From contig JAIYDA010000006.1 in assembly GCA_027487735.1 (NCBI GenBank), positions 1-62,488 on the forward strand: DNA of 62,488 bases. The letters run 5' to 3'. The translations under genes were made by a program, and so were the position numbers. The DNA comes from Planctomycetaceae bacterium. Its GTDB lineage: Bacteria > Planctomycetota > Phycisphaerae > Phycisphaerales > UBA1924. Under the pieces are notes generated by a model. The model saw only the letters and a program-made list of their open reading frames with translations, did not search any database and was not told where the DNA came from. Below, one piece after another: positions 1-8,476 of this stretch (position 1 is its first letter; each line of letters starts with the position of its first letter).

Positions 1-930
1 ATGGTGCGCGAGAGCGTGCCCTTGCCCAGCGAGCGCGAGCTGCGGGGGCAACTGCGGGCGAGCTTGTGTGCGCTCGCCAAGCTGGGGTTTGCGCACGTGC
101 ACGACCTGCTGACGCCCGATTGGATGGGGCCGCTGCTCGCAAAGATGCACGATGCGGGGGAGCTGGACGTGCCTGGGCCAAACGGGCAGAGCGTGCCCAT
201 GCGCGTGGGGCTGTTTGCGCTCGTGCCCGATGTCGCGAAGCAGCATGAGGCGGCGACGGCGGCTGGGGGCTGGCAGCGCGCAGGGCGCGTGGAGCTGCTG
301 GGGGGCAAGGTGTTTGTGGATGGCACGCTCAATGCGCGCACGGCGTGGATGCTGGAGGCGTTTGCGCAGCCCTTGCCCAACCATCCGCGTGGCACGCCGC
401 TCATGAGCGTCGAGCAGATTGCGCAGGGGATTGAGCAGTGCGTGGGGCGCGGGCTGATGCTCGCGGCGCACGCGATTGGTGATGGCGCGGTGCGAGCGGT
501 GCTCGATGGCGTGGAGCGCGTGGGGGCAGCGGCGGCCGGCAGGGTGCGCGTGGAGCACCTGGAGGTTGTGCACGAGCGCGACGTGCCGCGATTTGCGAAG
601 CTGGGGGCGATTGCGAGCGTGCAGCCCTGCCACCTGCTGTATGACATTGAGGTTTTGGAACGCCAGCTGCCGCACACGCTGGGGGGCGGGCCATCGCGCG
701 TGCTGCCCTTGCGCGATCTGCTGCGGAGCGGGCTCACGCCCGGGAGCACACTGCTGTTTGGGAGCGACGTGCCCATCGTGCGACCCGAGCCCGAGGACAG
801 CATCGTGGCGGCGGTGCAGCGCGGCAGGCCTGCGGACAGCAGCGTGCATGGCCCCAAGAGCGGGCGGCTGCTGGCGGAGCAGGCGCTGACGGAGGAGGAG
901 GCGTGGGCGTGCTTTCGAAGCGATGGGTGA
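1..930 (+). CDS. amidohydrolase family 3 (YtcJ-like), N-terminus cut off by window edge
   Basis: This is the C-terminal half or more of a metal-dependent amidohydrolase of the YtcJ/ExeR-like family, which hydrolyses amide bonds of unknown substrates. Visible family blocks are GKVFVDGTLNARTAW (about residue 101), LAAHAIGDGAVRAVLDG (about 154), VRVEHLEVV (about 181) and LLFGSDVPIVRPEPEDSI (about 252). The reading frame is open at base 1 and family members are usually around 500 residues, so the true start lies outside the window and the ATG at base 1 is probably internal. The C-terminus is odd: the protein stops at TEEEAWACFRSDG. Relatives normally continue for some 60-70 residues with a glycine/alanine-rich stretch and a return to the N-terminal beta domain. 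It converges with the next gene 36 bp away. No specific substrate can be named. Confidence 0.8.
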   Translation: MVRESVPLPSERELRGQLRASLCALAKLGFAHVHDLLTPDWMGPLLAKMHDAGELDVPGPNGQSVPMRVGLFALVPDVAKQHEAATAAGGWQRAGRVELLGGKVFVDGTLNARTAWMLEAFAQPLPNHPRGTPLMSVEQIAQGIEQCVGRGLMLAAHAIGDGAVRAVLDGVERVGAAAAGRVRVEHLEVVHERDVPRFAKLGAIASVQPCHLLYDIEVLERQLPHTLGGGPSRVLPLRDLLRSGLTPGSTLLFGSDVPIVRPEPEDSIVAAVQRGRPADSSVHGPKSGRLLAEQALTEEEAWACFRSDG

Positions 931-966
931 TCGCTGGTTGACTTGTGCTTCTGGTTGGCTTGTCCT

Positions 967-2187
967 TCAAGTTTCTGGCGTCACCGCTTGGCTCTGCTGC
1001 GGAGCCTCGAAGGCGATGACGAACTGGAAGGCGGGGATGGGGTAGGCAAACTTGAGGCGGTAGACGCGGAACTCGTCGATGCTGCGGCCCATCTGCGTGC
1101 AGACGCGGTCGATCATCGCGGCGTAGTTGGGCACCTCGGGCACCACGAAGCGGTCGGCGGCGGTGCCTTGCTGGGCGCCGAGCTGCACGACGGACTCGGT
1201 CACGCTGATGCGGTCGATGTCGCGGTTGCGGTCGTTGGGGTTGGCGGGCCCGCGCGAGGCGGTGTTGTAGACCATGAGCATGGGCTCGCTGCTTGGATAG
1301 ATGTCGCGGTGGATGATGGCATCGCAGACGAACATGCGTGCGGGCGTGTCGACGAACGCGCTCACGCCTCGGAGGTTGGCGGCACCGGTTGCGTAGCGGC
1401 GCGAGCCCGCGGGGTTGTGGCTCACGGCAAGCATGTCGAAGATGGCGTGCTTGTCGGTGCGGTGCTCGAGCAGCTTGTGGCGCAGCTGGCCCCCTGCCAT
1501 TGCGACCTCGAGCTGGGCGGGGGCGTTGGTATAGCACTCGCGCAGGCTGACGGGGCTTTGGCTTGGGTCGGAGGTCTTGCCGGGCTCGGGGTAGGGTGCA
1601 CCGAAGGTGAAGTAGGTCGTGGTGTCGCTGCGGAGGCGGCGCAGGCCCAGCGCGCCGTGGATGGTGGTGACGGCGACGGCTTGCTCGTCGGCGGGTGCGG
1701 GCGCGAAGAACATGCTGGTGAGCCAGGTGTTGCATTCGACGCCCAGAATCTGCGAGAGGCCTTTGAAGACGTCGGCCCGCGCTGCGTGCTCGATGCGGCC
1801 GCGAAGGGGGGTGCTGCCGCTGCCGATGGCTGCGTGCAGGGCGGCGCGGGTGCCGTAGTAGTTGCGGATGAGGTGGTCGAAGGCGTCGATGGCTTGCATC
1901 GCGTCGGTGATGAGGGCGGGCTCGACGCCATAGGGAGCGCAGCGGGTGACGACCTCGCGGAGCGACTCGGGGCCTGGGATGCGTTGCAGGACTTCCAGCG
2001 GCGAGTGCTGGGCGAGGGCACCTTGCAGCTTGCTGAGCGTGACACGGCTGACGCCTATGCGATGGGCGAGGGCCGTGGGCGAGAGGGGCGCGCCGGGCAT
2101 GGAGGCAAGCACCGCTGCCAGCCCAACGACGAGGCGGTGCGCGACGGTTTCGACGGTTTGGGCTTGGGAGGCGAGCGAGTGCGTCAT
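967..2187 (-). CDS. helix-turn-helix protein of unknown family
   Basis: A 406-residue protein whose N-terminal part contains a likely helix-turn-helix, LSPTALAHRIGVSRVTLSKLQ (about residues 36-56). This is typical of the recognition region of XRE/LacI-like regulators, so a DNA-binding role is likely. The remaining 300 residues form a domain I do not recognise; it lacks transmembrane segments and a signal peptide. An in-frame ATG lies 45 nt upstream at 2232, but the ATG at 2187 is preferred because AAGG sits about 8 nt before it. A short inverted repeat AAGGT-N6-ACCTT at 2244-2259 lies in the leader and could be an autoregulatory site. Function is otherwise unknown. Confidence 0.7.
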   Translation of the reverse strand: MTHSLASQAQTVETVAHRLVVGLAAVLASMPGAPLSPTALAHRIGVSRVTLSKLQGALAQHSPLEVLQRIPGPESLREVVTRCAPYGVEPALITDAMQAIDAFDHLIRNYYGTRAALHAAIGSGSTPLRGRIEHAARADVFKGLSQILGVECNTWLTSMFFAPAPADEQAVAVTTIHGALGLRRLRSDTTTYFTFGAPYPEPGKTSDPSQSPVSLRECYTNAPAQLEVAMAGGQLRHKLLEHRTDKHAIFDMLAVSHNPAGSRRYATGAANLRGVSAFVDTPARMFVCDAIIHRDIYPSSEPMLMVYNTASRGPANPNDRNRDIDRISVTESVVQLGAQQGTAADRFVVPEVPNYAAMIDRVCTQMGRSIDEFRVYRLKFAYPIPAFQFVIAFEAPQQSQAVTPET

Positions 2188-2243
2188 GGGGGACCTTGGG
2201 AAAAGGGTGGGCTGGTGGGCAGCGCAGGGCACGGCTCAGTAGA

Positions 2244-2259
2244 AAGGTTGTGAGACCTT
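2244..2259. promoter_or_regulatory. candidate operator, inverted repeat AAGGT-N6-ACCTT
   Basis: A perfect 5-bp inverted repeat with a 6-bp centre, 57 bp before the start of the helix-turn-helix gene. It is short enough to arise by chance. It is listed only because it sits in the leader of a putative DNA-binding protein. Confidence 0.25.
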
Positions 2260-2417
2260 ATGAACAGCGTACAAGCTTTCCTAGATTCTCCAAGGTGATT
2301 TTTCCGGGTGTTGTGTTCGGGTTGCGCTCAGGGCCACGAGGCGAGCGTGCGATGCCCCGCGCGCCTGGGGGAAGTGCGTGCAAAGCGAAGAAATGGGCAT
2401 CACTTGGGGTGAGTGCG

Positions 2418-5400
2418 TTACTCGCAGATACCACCCGCGAGCACGGTGAGGAACGCGAGCAGGTCGGCGTCGTCGGGGAACAGGCCGTCGTTGTTAAAGT
2501 CGATGTCGTTGCAACCAGGCGCAGGGTCGGTGCTGCAGCCGGCACCTGCGAGGACCGAGAGCAGGTCGATGAGGTCGGCATCGTCGGGGAAGAGGCCGTC
2601 GTTGTTGAAGTCCAGCGGGTCGCAGGGGCTGCAGTTGGGGCCGCCCACCGTGAGGAGGACGGCGTTGGTGGCGATGGAGCCGCAGGAGTTGCTGACGAGG
2701 CAGGAGTAGCTGCCCGCATCGCCCGGGGCGATCGAGGCGATGGTGAGTGTGGACGTGCCAGCGCTGGGGTTGCCGATGATCGGCACGCCACCTTTGCGCC
2801 ACTGATATGTTGGTGCCGGTGTGCCCGAGGCGAGTGCAGAGAAGCTGACGCTGTCGCCCACGCAGCCTGAGGCTGGTTGGGGCTGCTGCGAGATGCTGGG
2901 GCAGACGGCGTTGTTGGGAGGGGTGCAGACCGGGGGCTGCTCGGTGCGGATGACGATGGCGAAGGCGCGGATGGTGCCGGTATCTTGCGCCGCGAGGTCG
3001 GCGACGTTCAGCGTCCAGGTGCCGTTGCCATTCTGACCGTTGAAGGCAGAAAGCGGGTTGGCAGGGGAGAAAGTGCTGGAGAAGGGGGCACCCGCGACGG
3101 CGATTGCCTGGATGGCGGAGGTGCCCCCGTCGTCGAGGAAGGTGCTGCAGAAGTTGTTGCCGCTGTTGCCTGTGCCGCCCGGGCGATCGAAGAGGGTGAC
3201 GGTGGTGCCAGCGGGGTTGGTGAGGCGGGCGCGGAGATCGCCCACGTAGCTGTGGGTGATGCCGACGCTGGTGCTGCCAGCGGTCGCGTTGCAGGAGTTG
3301 CCCAGGATGCGGAAGTCGACGTCGGTGATGGTGCCCGTGAGGCCTGAGACGTTGAGGGTCGCGTTCACGCCTGTCGCGTTGTTGTCGGTGATGGCGACGG
3401 CAGAGCCGGTGTAGGTGAAGGTGGTGGTGTTGATGCTGCCCGGGGCGCCGGTGGGCAGCGAGAAGGTGTAGGAGCCCGAGCCCTGCGTGCTGCTGATGGA
3501 CAGGGAGAGGTTGATGGGTGCGCCGCAGGGGTGGCTGGGCGAGACGTTGATGACGTAGGCGACGGTGTTGGTTGCGACGGCGTTGGTGGGCAGGTTGGCG
3601 TAGGTCGCGACCGGGGTTGTCACGCTGACGGTGGGCGTGCTGGAGCTGAGCGTGCCCGAAACGCTCGTCGCGGTGGAAGTGCCCGTGTTGGTGATGGGCA
3701 CGAAGAGGCGAATGGCGGTCTCGCCCGGCTCGATGCGGGCGTTGTTGTTGCCGTTGCCTGTGTTGTCGGTGAAGGTGTTGGAGCCTGTGCCCGTGAGCAC
3801 GACGCCCGTGACGGGCGGGGTGATGGTGATGGCGCCGCCCTGGTTGACGTTGTAAAAGATGTTGCTGGCGCAGCGGACGCGGATGCGGCCGTTGGTGGTC
3901 AGGTTGTTGGGGATCGTGACGCTTGCGGTGCCTGTGTTGGGCACGCCCGTCGCGAGGACGATGGGGAAGGTGTTGCCGCCATCGGTCGAGAGGTCGATGT
4001 TCACGTTCGCGCAGTTGATGGGGCTGGCGGTGGTGCCCGCGACGTTCCAGGTGATGGTGCGGAGGCTGCCCGCGGACCACGAGACGGCGGAGCTTGGGCT
4101 GGTGACGACGAAGGGACCGGCAGAGCCGACGACGGTGAGTGTGATGTCGGCCTGATTGATGCCGCCACCACCTGCGCGGTTGTCGCGAGCGGTGACGCGC
4201 CAGTTCCAGGTGCGACCAAGCTGCGGGAGGCGTTGCTGGGCGTTCACGGTGTTGGCGAGGACGTTCGCGAGCGGGGGCACGAAGCGGGCTGCGCTGGTGC
4301 TGGGGTTCAAGGAGCGAACGAGGGGGATTGCGCCATCATCGGCGGCGGAGATGGCGGCTGCGGGGCCCAGGGCGCGCTCTTCCCAGCAGTAGGTCAGGGG
4401 GTCGCCGTTGCTGTCGCTGCCGGTTGCCGTCAGGATGATGGGCGTGTTGCGCGGGATGGCGAGGTTGGTGCCTCCGCTCACGGTGGGGGCAAAGTTGCCC
4501 GTGGCGGTGCTCGTGCCGCAGGCTGGGACGGAGGCGAGGAACGCGCGGATTTCGTCGAAGCTCACGGAGTGGAAGTATGCGTCGGAGTTGCTTTGCAGGT
4601 TGTCGCTGCCGCAGATGCCGGCGTAGCCCATGATGGTGCTTGCGCTGCCTGGCTCGAAGGCGGTGGAGGCGTTGCGATTGCCCGAGCACGAGCCGGTGGT
4701 GCTGTTGAAGCAGTGGTTGGCACCGAACTGGTGGCCCATCTCGTGGGCGACGTAGTCGATGGTGAAGGGATCGCCCACGGGGCTTGGTTGGCCCGTGACG
4801 CCCTGAGCCTTGCGGGCACCGATGCAGACGCTGCCCAGGCTGGCGACGCCGCCACCGCCCGTGCTGAAGACATGCCCGATGTCGTAGTTTGCGGAGCCGA
4901 TGATGCTGTCGATGGTGGACTGGTTCTGGCCCAGGAGTGCGCCGCCGTTGGTGTTGCTGAAGGGGTCGGTGCTGGCGTTGGTGTAGACGAGCAGGTTGTT
5001 GTTGGCGACGAGCACCATGCGGATGGTGACCTCGCGCTCATACACGCCCACGACGCGATTCACGGCGGTGACGATCGCGGCTTGCCCGAGGGCGACGGTG
5101 CCGCCGTGGAAGGCGGTGTACTCACCGGTTGCGGAGACGGCGAGGCGGAAGGTGCGGAGGGTTGGTCCGCTGGAGAGGAAGGTGCCCGGGTTGGGGGCGT
5201 TTTCGTCGCCCTGTTCTGCTCCGGCGATGACGCCCTCGCAGGCCCAGCGATGGACTTGCTTGAGGTCGCGCTTGAAGTAGCTGGTGTAGTGGTTCACATC
5301 GCCCTTGGTGGAGGGATCGATGTACCAATCGCCCTCGCCCGCGAGCACCTGAGCGTGGAAGCCTTGGGGGGTGATGTCGGCGCGGAGGGTGGCGGTCGGG

Positions 5401-5822
5401 TCGTCGACGCCTTGGCCCACGAAGGTGCGCATGTCGGGGAACTGGGCGGCGAGGCCTGGCTCCATGATCGGGGCCTCGTAGACGTCGAAGGCTTGGAACA
5501 TGCCCGAAGGATCGGGCAGGAGCAGGCGCGTGGGGGGCAGGCCCGAGCCCTCGCGCGGGATGGCAAAGAGCGTGGCGCGGAGGGCGGGCTCATTGAGGAA
5601 GAGCACCTGCCCGAAGACGGGGCGAATCCACGCGGGCTGAGCTTCGACCGCGGCGGGGCGCTCGGCGAGCAGCGTCCAGGGGGAAGGCTGCTGCGGCGCG
5701 GCTTGGGCGAAGTTCTGCTGGGCGTGTGCGGGCGTTGCGGCAAGGCCCGCGGCAAACAGGCAGGCAGCGAGGAGCGATGCGCGAAGTGAGGTGAAGGACG
5801 AGAGGGTGCGAGCGTGCGTCAC
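2418..5822 (-). CDS. secreted reprolysin-like metalloprotease with P domain, Ig domain and GC-type dockerin tail
   Basis: An exported zinc protease of 1134 residues from the GTG at 5822. That start is chosen because AAGGA lies 8 nt before it and a clean signal peptide follows (SLLAACLFAAGLAATPAHA, then cleavage). The ATG at 5924 would put 34 unrelated residues in front. Order of parts: a prodomain; a reprolysin/M12B-type catalytic domain with HEMGHQFGANH at residues 360-370, supplying the three zinc histidines and the catalytic Glu; a cadherin/PKD-like stretch; a second beta-rich repeat (TSPSSAVSWSAGS); a proprotein-convertase P-type domain (SYVGDLRARLTNPAGT); an Ig-like domain (GDAGSYSCLVSNSCG); and two DFNNDGLFPDDAD calcium-binding dockerin-like repeats, each ending in LSVLAG or LTVLAG. 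The tail matches the surface-anchoring dockerin seen in Phycisphaerae. It probably digests protein outside the cell or on its surface. Substrate unknown. Confidence 0.88.
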   Translation of the reverse strand: MTHARTLSSFTSLRASLLAACLFAAGLAATPAHAQQNFAQAAPQQPSPWTLLAERPAAVEAQPAWIRPVFGQVLFLNEPALRATLFAIPREGSGLPPTRLLLPDPSGMFQAFDVYEAPIMEPGLAAQFPDMRTFVGQGVDDPTATLRADITPQGFHAQVLAGEGDWYIDPSTKGDVNHYTSYFKRDLKQVHRWACEGVIAGAEQGDENAPNPGTFLSSGPTLRTFRLAVSATGEYTAFHGGTVALGQAAIVTAVNRVVGVYEREVTIRMVLVANNNLLVYTNASTDPFSNTNGGALLGQNQSTIDSIIGSANYDIGHVFSTGGGGVASLGSVCIGARKAQGVTGQPSPVGDPFTIDYVAHEMGHQFGANHCFNSTTGSCSGNRNASTAFEPGSASTIMGYAGICGSDNLQSNSDAYFHSVSFDEIRAFLASVPACGTSTATGNFAPTVSGGTNLAIPRNTPIILTATGSDSNGDPLTYCWEERALGPAAAISAADDGAIPLVRSLNPSTSAARFVPPLANVLANTVNAQQRLPQLGRTWNWRVTARDNRAGGGGINQADITLTVVGSAGPFVVTSPSSAVSWSAGSLRTITWNVAGTTASPINCANVNIDLSTDGGNTFPIVLATGVPNTGTASVTIPNNLTTNGRIRVRCASNIFYNVNQGGAITITPPVTGVVLTGTGSNTFTDNTGNGNNNARIEPGETAIRLFVPITNTGTSTATSVSGTLSSSTPTVSVTTPVATYANLPTNAVATNTVAYVINVSPSHPCGAPINLSLSISSTQGSGSYTFSLPTGAPGSINTTTFTYTGSAVAITDNNATGVNATLNVSGLTGTITDVDFRILGNSCNATAGSTSVGITHSYVGDLRARLTNPAGTTVTLFDRPGGTGNSGNNFCSTFLDDGGTSAIQAIAVAGAPFSSTFSPANPLSAFNGQNGNGTWTLNVADLAAQDTGTIRAFAIVIRTEQPPVCTPPNNAVCPSISQQPQPASGCVGDSVSFSALASGTPAPTYQWRKGGVPIIGNPSAGTSTLTIASIAPGDAGSYSCLVSNSCGSIATNAVLLTVGGPNCSPCDPLDFNNDGLFPDDADLIDLLSVLAGAGCSTDPAPGCNDIDFNNDGLFPDDADLLAFLTVLAGGICE

Positions 5823-5922
5823 GCGAGAGTTCCTTGAGAGGAGAGCCGGGAGAGCAAAGCCAGCCTGCACGAAAGCCGCGCAGGCGTGAGAAGCGACTGC
5901 GAAGCTGGCAGCGCGAACCTGC

Positions 5923-5950
5923 ACGATAGCGGAAAGCAGGCGGAGAGCAA
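5923..5950 (-). promoter_or_regulatory. candidate promoter of the metalloprotease
   Basis: TTGCTC (5945-5950) and TATCGT (5923-5928) are separated by 16 nt on the minus strand, about 100 nt before the GTG start of the protease. The hexamers match the sigma-70 consensus only partly. Confidence 0.3.
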
Positions 5951-6100
5951 GTGAAAATGAACAGCGACGTGGCTGTTATGGGGCAGCGAATCAGGGCGAT
6001 GAATGCAGGAAAAACGGCTGGAAAGCGGGAATATGGACGGCGTGTGTTGAAGCGGGCATGGCCGGCACATCGCCGGGGGCCTTGCGGGCCCTGCGCACGC

Positions 6101-7705
6101 TCAGCCTCCGTAGCGCAGCACGTGGGTGTTTTTCTTGCCACGCTTGAGGACGATGAGCGTGTTGTGCAGCAGGTCGGAGGCTGTTAAGCAGTCTTCGAGC
6201 GCGGCTTTGCGGCCGTTGATCGTGACGGCGCCGGCTTGCAGGAACTCGCGGGCCTCGCGCTTGCTGGAGGCGAGGGCGACTTCGGGCAGCAGCATGAGGT
6301 CGAGCAGGCTCTCGCCCGGGCCTTCGAGCTTGGCTTTGCTGCGGGTGCTGCCTGGCGCGCTCGCGAGGGCCTCTTGCAGGGTGGCGAGGGGGAGGCTGGC
6401 GAGGTCGCCACTGAAGACGGCTTTGGCAGCAGCCTCGGCGGCGAGCATCTCGGTTTCGCCGTGCAGAATGCGGGTGGCTTCGCGTGCGAGGGCGCGCTGG
6501 GCGTCGCGGGCGCCGGGGTTGGCTTGCACGCTGTGCTCGAGCGCGGCGATTTCGCCCTGCGAGAGGAATGTGTAGGTTTTCAGCAAGCGCACGACGTCGG
6601 CGTCGGCGGCGTTGAGCCAGAACTGGTAGTAGGCGTAGGGGCTCGTGCGATCGGCGGTGAGCCAGATGGCGCCGCTTTCGGTTTTGCCGAACTTGGTGCC
6701 GTCGGCCTTGGTGACGAGGGGCCAGGTGAGGCCGAAAGCGAAGTGCGATCGGAACCTCGCGATGTCTGCCCGATTAGAAGCTTGCTGAGATGGGCTCTTG
6801 AGAAGTGTGTCTTCAAACCTGAACCAGCTTGGATTGGCCTCGATTCCCCTCGCACAGCGCAAGAAGAACTCATCTTTCCTCTCAATCATCGCAGGATCAT
6901 GCCATACTCCGCTTTGCTCCAGGCCCTGATACTCCGCTCGGAGTGCCTGAGCTGCAGCATCGCCAGCGTTCGCAGATCGCTCGAGAAGAAGAAAGAGCGA
7001 CTCAGCGTCAAGGTTAATCGCTCTCGCGTTCCCACGCTTGCGAATGAGATCCGCCCCCACCACGATGTTCCCGAACTGATCGCTTCCACCCATCTGCAAG
7101 GTCACGCCCTCCTTCTCGCAGAGGTATGCGAAGTCGTAGCCCTGCAGCAGCATGTAGCTGAACTCGGTGTAGCTGATGCCTTGGTCGCGGTTGGTGAGGC
7201 GTTCCTTCACGCTGTCTTTCTGGATCATCATGTTCACGCTGAAGTGCTTGCCGATCTCGCGGAGGGCTTCGAGGAAGCCCATGTTGCCGAGCCAGTCGAT
7301 GTTGTTGACGATGCGGGCTTTGTTCTTCGCGGTGGGCGAGAAGTCGAGCAGCTGTCCGCCTGAGAAGATGCGCTGGATGCGCTGCACGTTGGCTTCGACG
7401 ACCTCGCGGGTGTTGAGGGTGCGCTCGGCGCTTTTGCCGCTGGGGTCGCCGATGAGGCCTGTCGCTCCGCCCATGAGGGCGAAGGGCGTGTGGCCTGCGC
7501 GCTGGAAGCGTGCAAGGGCCATGATGCCCACGAGGTTGCCGATGGTGAGGCTGTCGGCGGTGGGGTCGAATCCCACGTAGGCGCGGCGCTCGGCGGCTGC
7601 GGCGGAGTTGGCCTGCACGGAGGCGAGGTGCTTATCGAGGGTGGGCTCGTCGGTGACTTGCTGGAGGAGGCCACGCCACTTCATGTCGCTGAGGAATGCG
7701 CTCAT
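6101..7705 (-). CDS. tyrS: tyrosyl-tRNA synthetase with an internal insertion
   Basis: Class I aminoacyl-tRNA synthetase charging tRNA-Tyr. It has the family's GFDPTADSL motif, the LMGGATGLIGDPSGKSAER block, MGGSDQFGNI (tyrosine pocket), the KMSKS-equivalent KFGKTESG, and a C-terminal S4 RNA-binding domain (from about SLLDLMLLPEVALASSKREA to the end). At 534 residues it is over 100 longer than the usual 400-425. The excess is one block, about residues 225-321, between DLIRKR and FGLTWPLVTK, where relatives join these directly with a few residues. The HIGH signature reads TIGN rather than HIGH or HIGN. A TAAACT hexamer six nt before the ATG and no Shine-Dalgarno suggest a leaderless mRNA. The identity is secure; the effect of the insertion is unknown. 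Confidence 0.95.
   Translation of the reverse strand: MSAFLSDMKWRGLLQQVTDEPTLDKHLASVQANSAAAAERRAYVGFDPTADSLTIGNLVGIMALARFQRAGHTPFALMGGATGLIGDPSGKSAERTLNTREVVEANVQRIQRIFSGGQLLDFSPTAKNKARIVNNIDWLGNMGFLEALREIGKHFSVNMMIQKDSVKERLTNRDQGISYTEFSYMLLQGYDFAYLCEKEGVTLQMGGSDQFGNIVVGADLIRKRGNARAINLDAESLFLLLERSANAGDAAAQALRAEYQGLEQSGVWHDPAMIERKDEFFLRCARGIEANPSWFRFEDTLLKSPSQQASNRADIARFRSHFAFGLTWPLVTKADGTKFGKTESGAIWLTADRTSPYAYYQFWLNAADADVVRLLKTYTFLSQGEIAALEHSVQANPGARDAQRALAREATRILHGETEMLAAEAAAKAVFSGDLASLPLATLQEALASAPGSTRSKAKLEGPGESLLDLMLLPEVALASSKREAREFLQAGAVTINGRKAALEDCLTASDLLHNTLIVLKRGKKNTHVLRYGG
6743..7033 (-). other. 97-residue in-frame insertion inside tyrS
   Basis: This segment encodes about residues 225-321 of TyrS and has no counterpart in the E. 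coli or Bacillus enzymes as I remember them. By hand count it is about 54% GC over 6781-7020, against 60-65% in neighbouring parts of the gene. It reads as a folded alpha-helical block (LDAESLFLLLERSANAG, RKDEFFLRCARGI). It lacks intein hallmarks (no Cys/Ser at the first position, no His-Asn end). It sits between the tyrosine-binding and KFGKT motifs, i.e. in or beside the catalytic domain. Confidence 0.75.
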
Positions 7706-7717
7706 GGGGCGAGTTTA
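7706..7717 (-). promoter_or_regulatory. -10 element TAAACT of leaderless tyrS
   Basis: TAAACT (7712-7717) is followed by 6 nt and the tyrS ATG, so transcription should begin at or next to the start codon. No Shine-Dalgarno is present. A poor -35 match, CTGCAT, lies 17 nt upstream. Confidence 0.5.
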
Positions 7718-7744
7718 TCGCGGAAGTTCACTCGATGCAGAGTG

Positions 7745-8470
7745 CTACTTCGGGGAAACGGACGCAAGGAACGCGTCCACGCTGTCGAACAACACGGGAG
7801 ACTGTCCCGCGTCGCTGCGCGCCTTCCGCACGGAGTCTGCGAAGCCTGCTAAGTTCTCTCGAGCGTCAGGAAGCATTGAGAGATTCACGAGCGTCCGCTC
7901 AAGCTGCGCCTGAATATCTGCTGGGCGGTCATCGCGAGGAACAACAACGAGTGTCCATGCTAAGCCAGCGGCGACATCGCGCTCGATGAAGTTCATCGAC
8001 GTGGAGAATCGCAGCGCGAGTTGCTCAAGATCGCTTGCTCGCGTTCGAAAAGGTCCTCGCTTTGCCCACACAAAGTTGGCTTTATTCACGACGTTCATAA
8101 CGCGAAGGTTTGGTAGACCGTCAGGATCTGTTGCAGGAGCGACACCTTCTAGTAACGCAAGACCGCTTGACAGTCGAGCTTCGGACGGGTCGATCCCGTA
8201 CTCCAATAGCTTCAGATCAAGTACCGCGCCACGCAACGCGACATCCTGTTGCTGGGCAAGCTCGCTCAGCACATCGCTTGGCAGCTTTCGAGCGAGCCGA
8301 CTGTCCTCGGACCGCCCAGCACCTGCAACCAGCCCCTCTGTCGCCTTATCGCGGAGCTGCGACAAGCGCCAGTACTGAACGCCTCGCAACGCGACGAAGC
8401 AAATACATGCCACGATCGCGCCAATGACGACAGAGGGGACCAACCACTTTGGAATGCTGCGAACAGACAT
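7745..8470 (-). CDS. membrane-anchored protein of unknown function
   Basis: A 241-residue protein with one N-terminal membrane helix (about residues 9-29, KWLVPSVVIGAIVACICFVAL) and a soluble, probably periplasmic, remainder. I do not recognise the family. Its ATG is 6 nt downstream of the stop of the small cysteine-rich gene at 8477-8764, so the two are almost certainly co-transcribed from the promoter at 8843-8872. GC content here is about 55-60%, lower than the surrounding genome, which may mean later acquisition. Confidence 0.7.
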   Translation of the reverse strand: MSVRSIPKWLVPSVVIGAIVACICFVALRGVQYWRLSQLRDKATEGLVAGAGRSEDSRLARKLPSDVLSELAQQQDVALRGAVLDLKLLEYGIDPSEARLSSGLALLEGVAPATDPDGLPNLRVMNVVNKANFVWAKRGPFRTRASDLEQLALRFSTSMNFIERDVAAGLAWTLVVVPRDDRPADIQAQLERTLVNLSMLPDARENLAGFADSVRKARSDAGQSPVLFDSVDAFLASVSPK

Positions 8471-8476
8471 TGATGT

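Noticed and set aside
6743-7033. Intein in tyrS
   Set aside because: No Cys or Ser at the start, no His-Asn at the end, no endonuclease motifs, and only about 97 residues.
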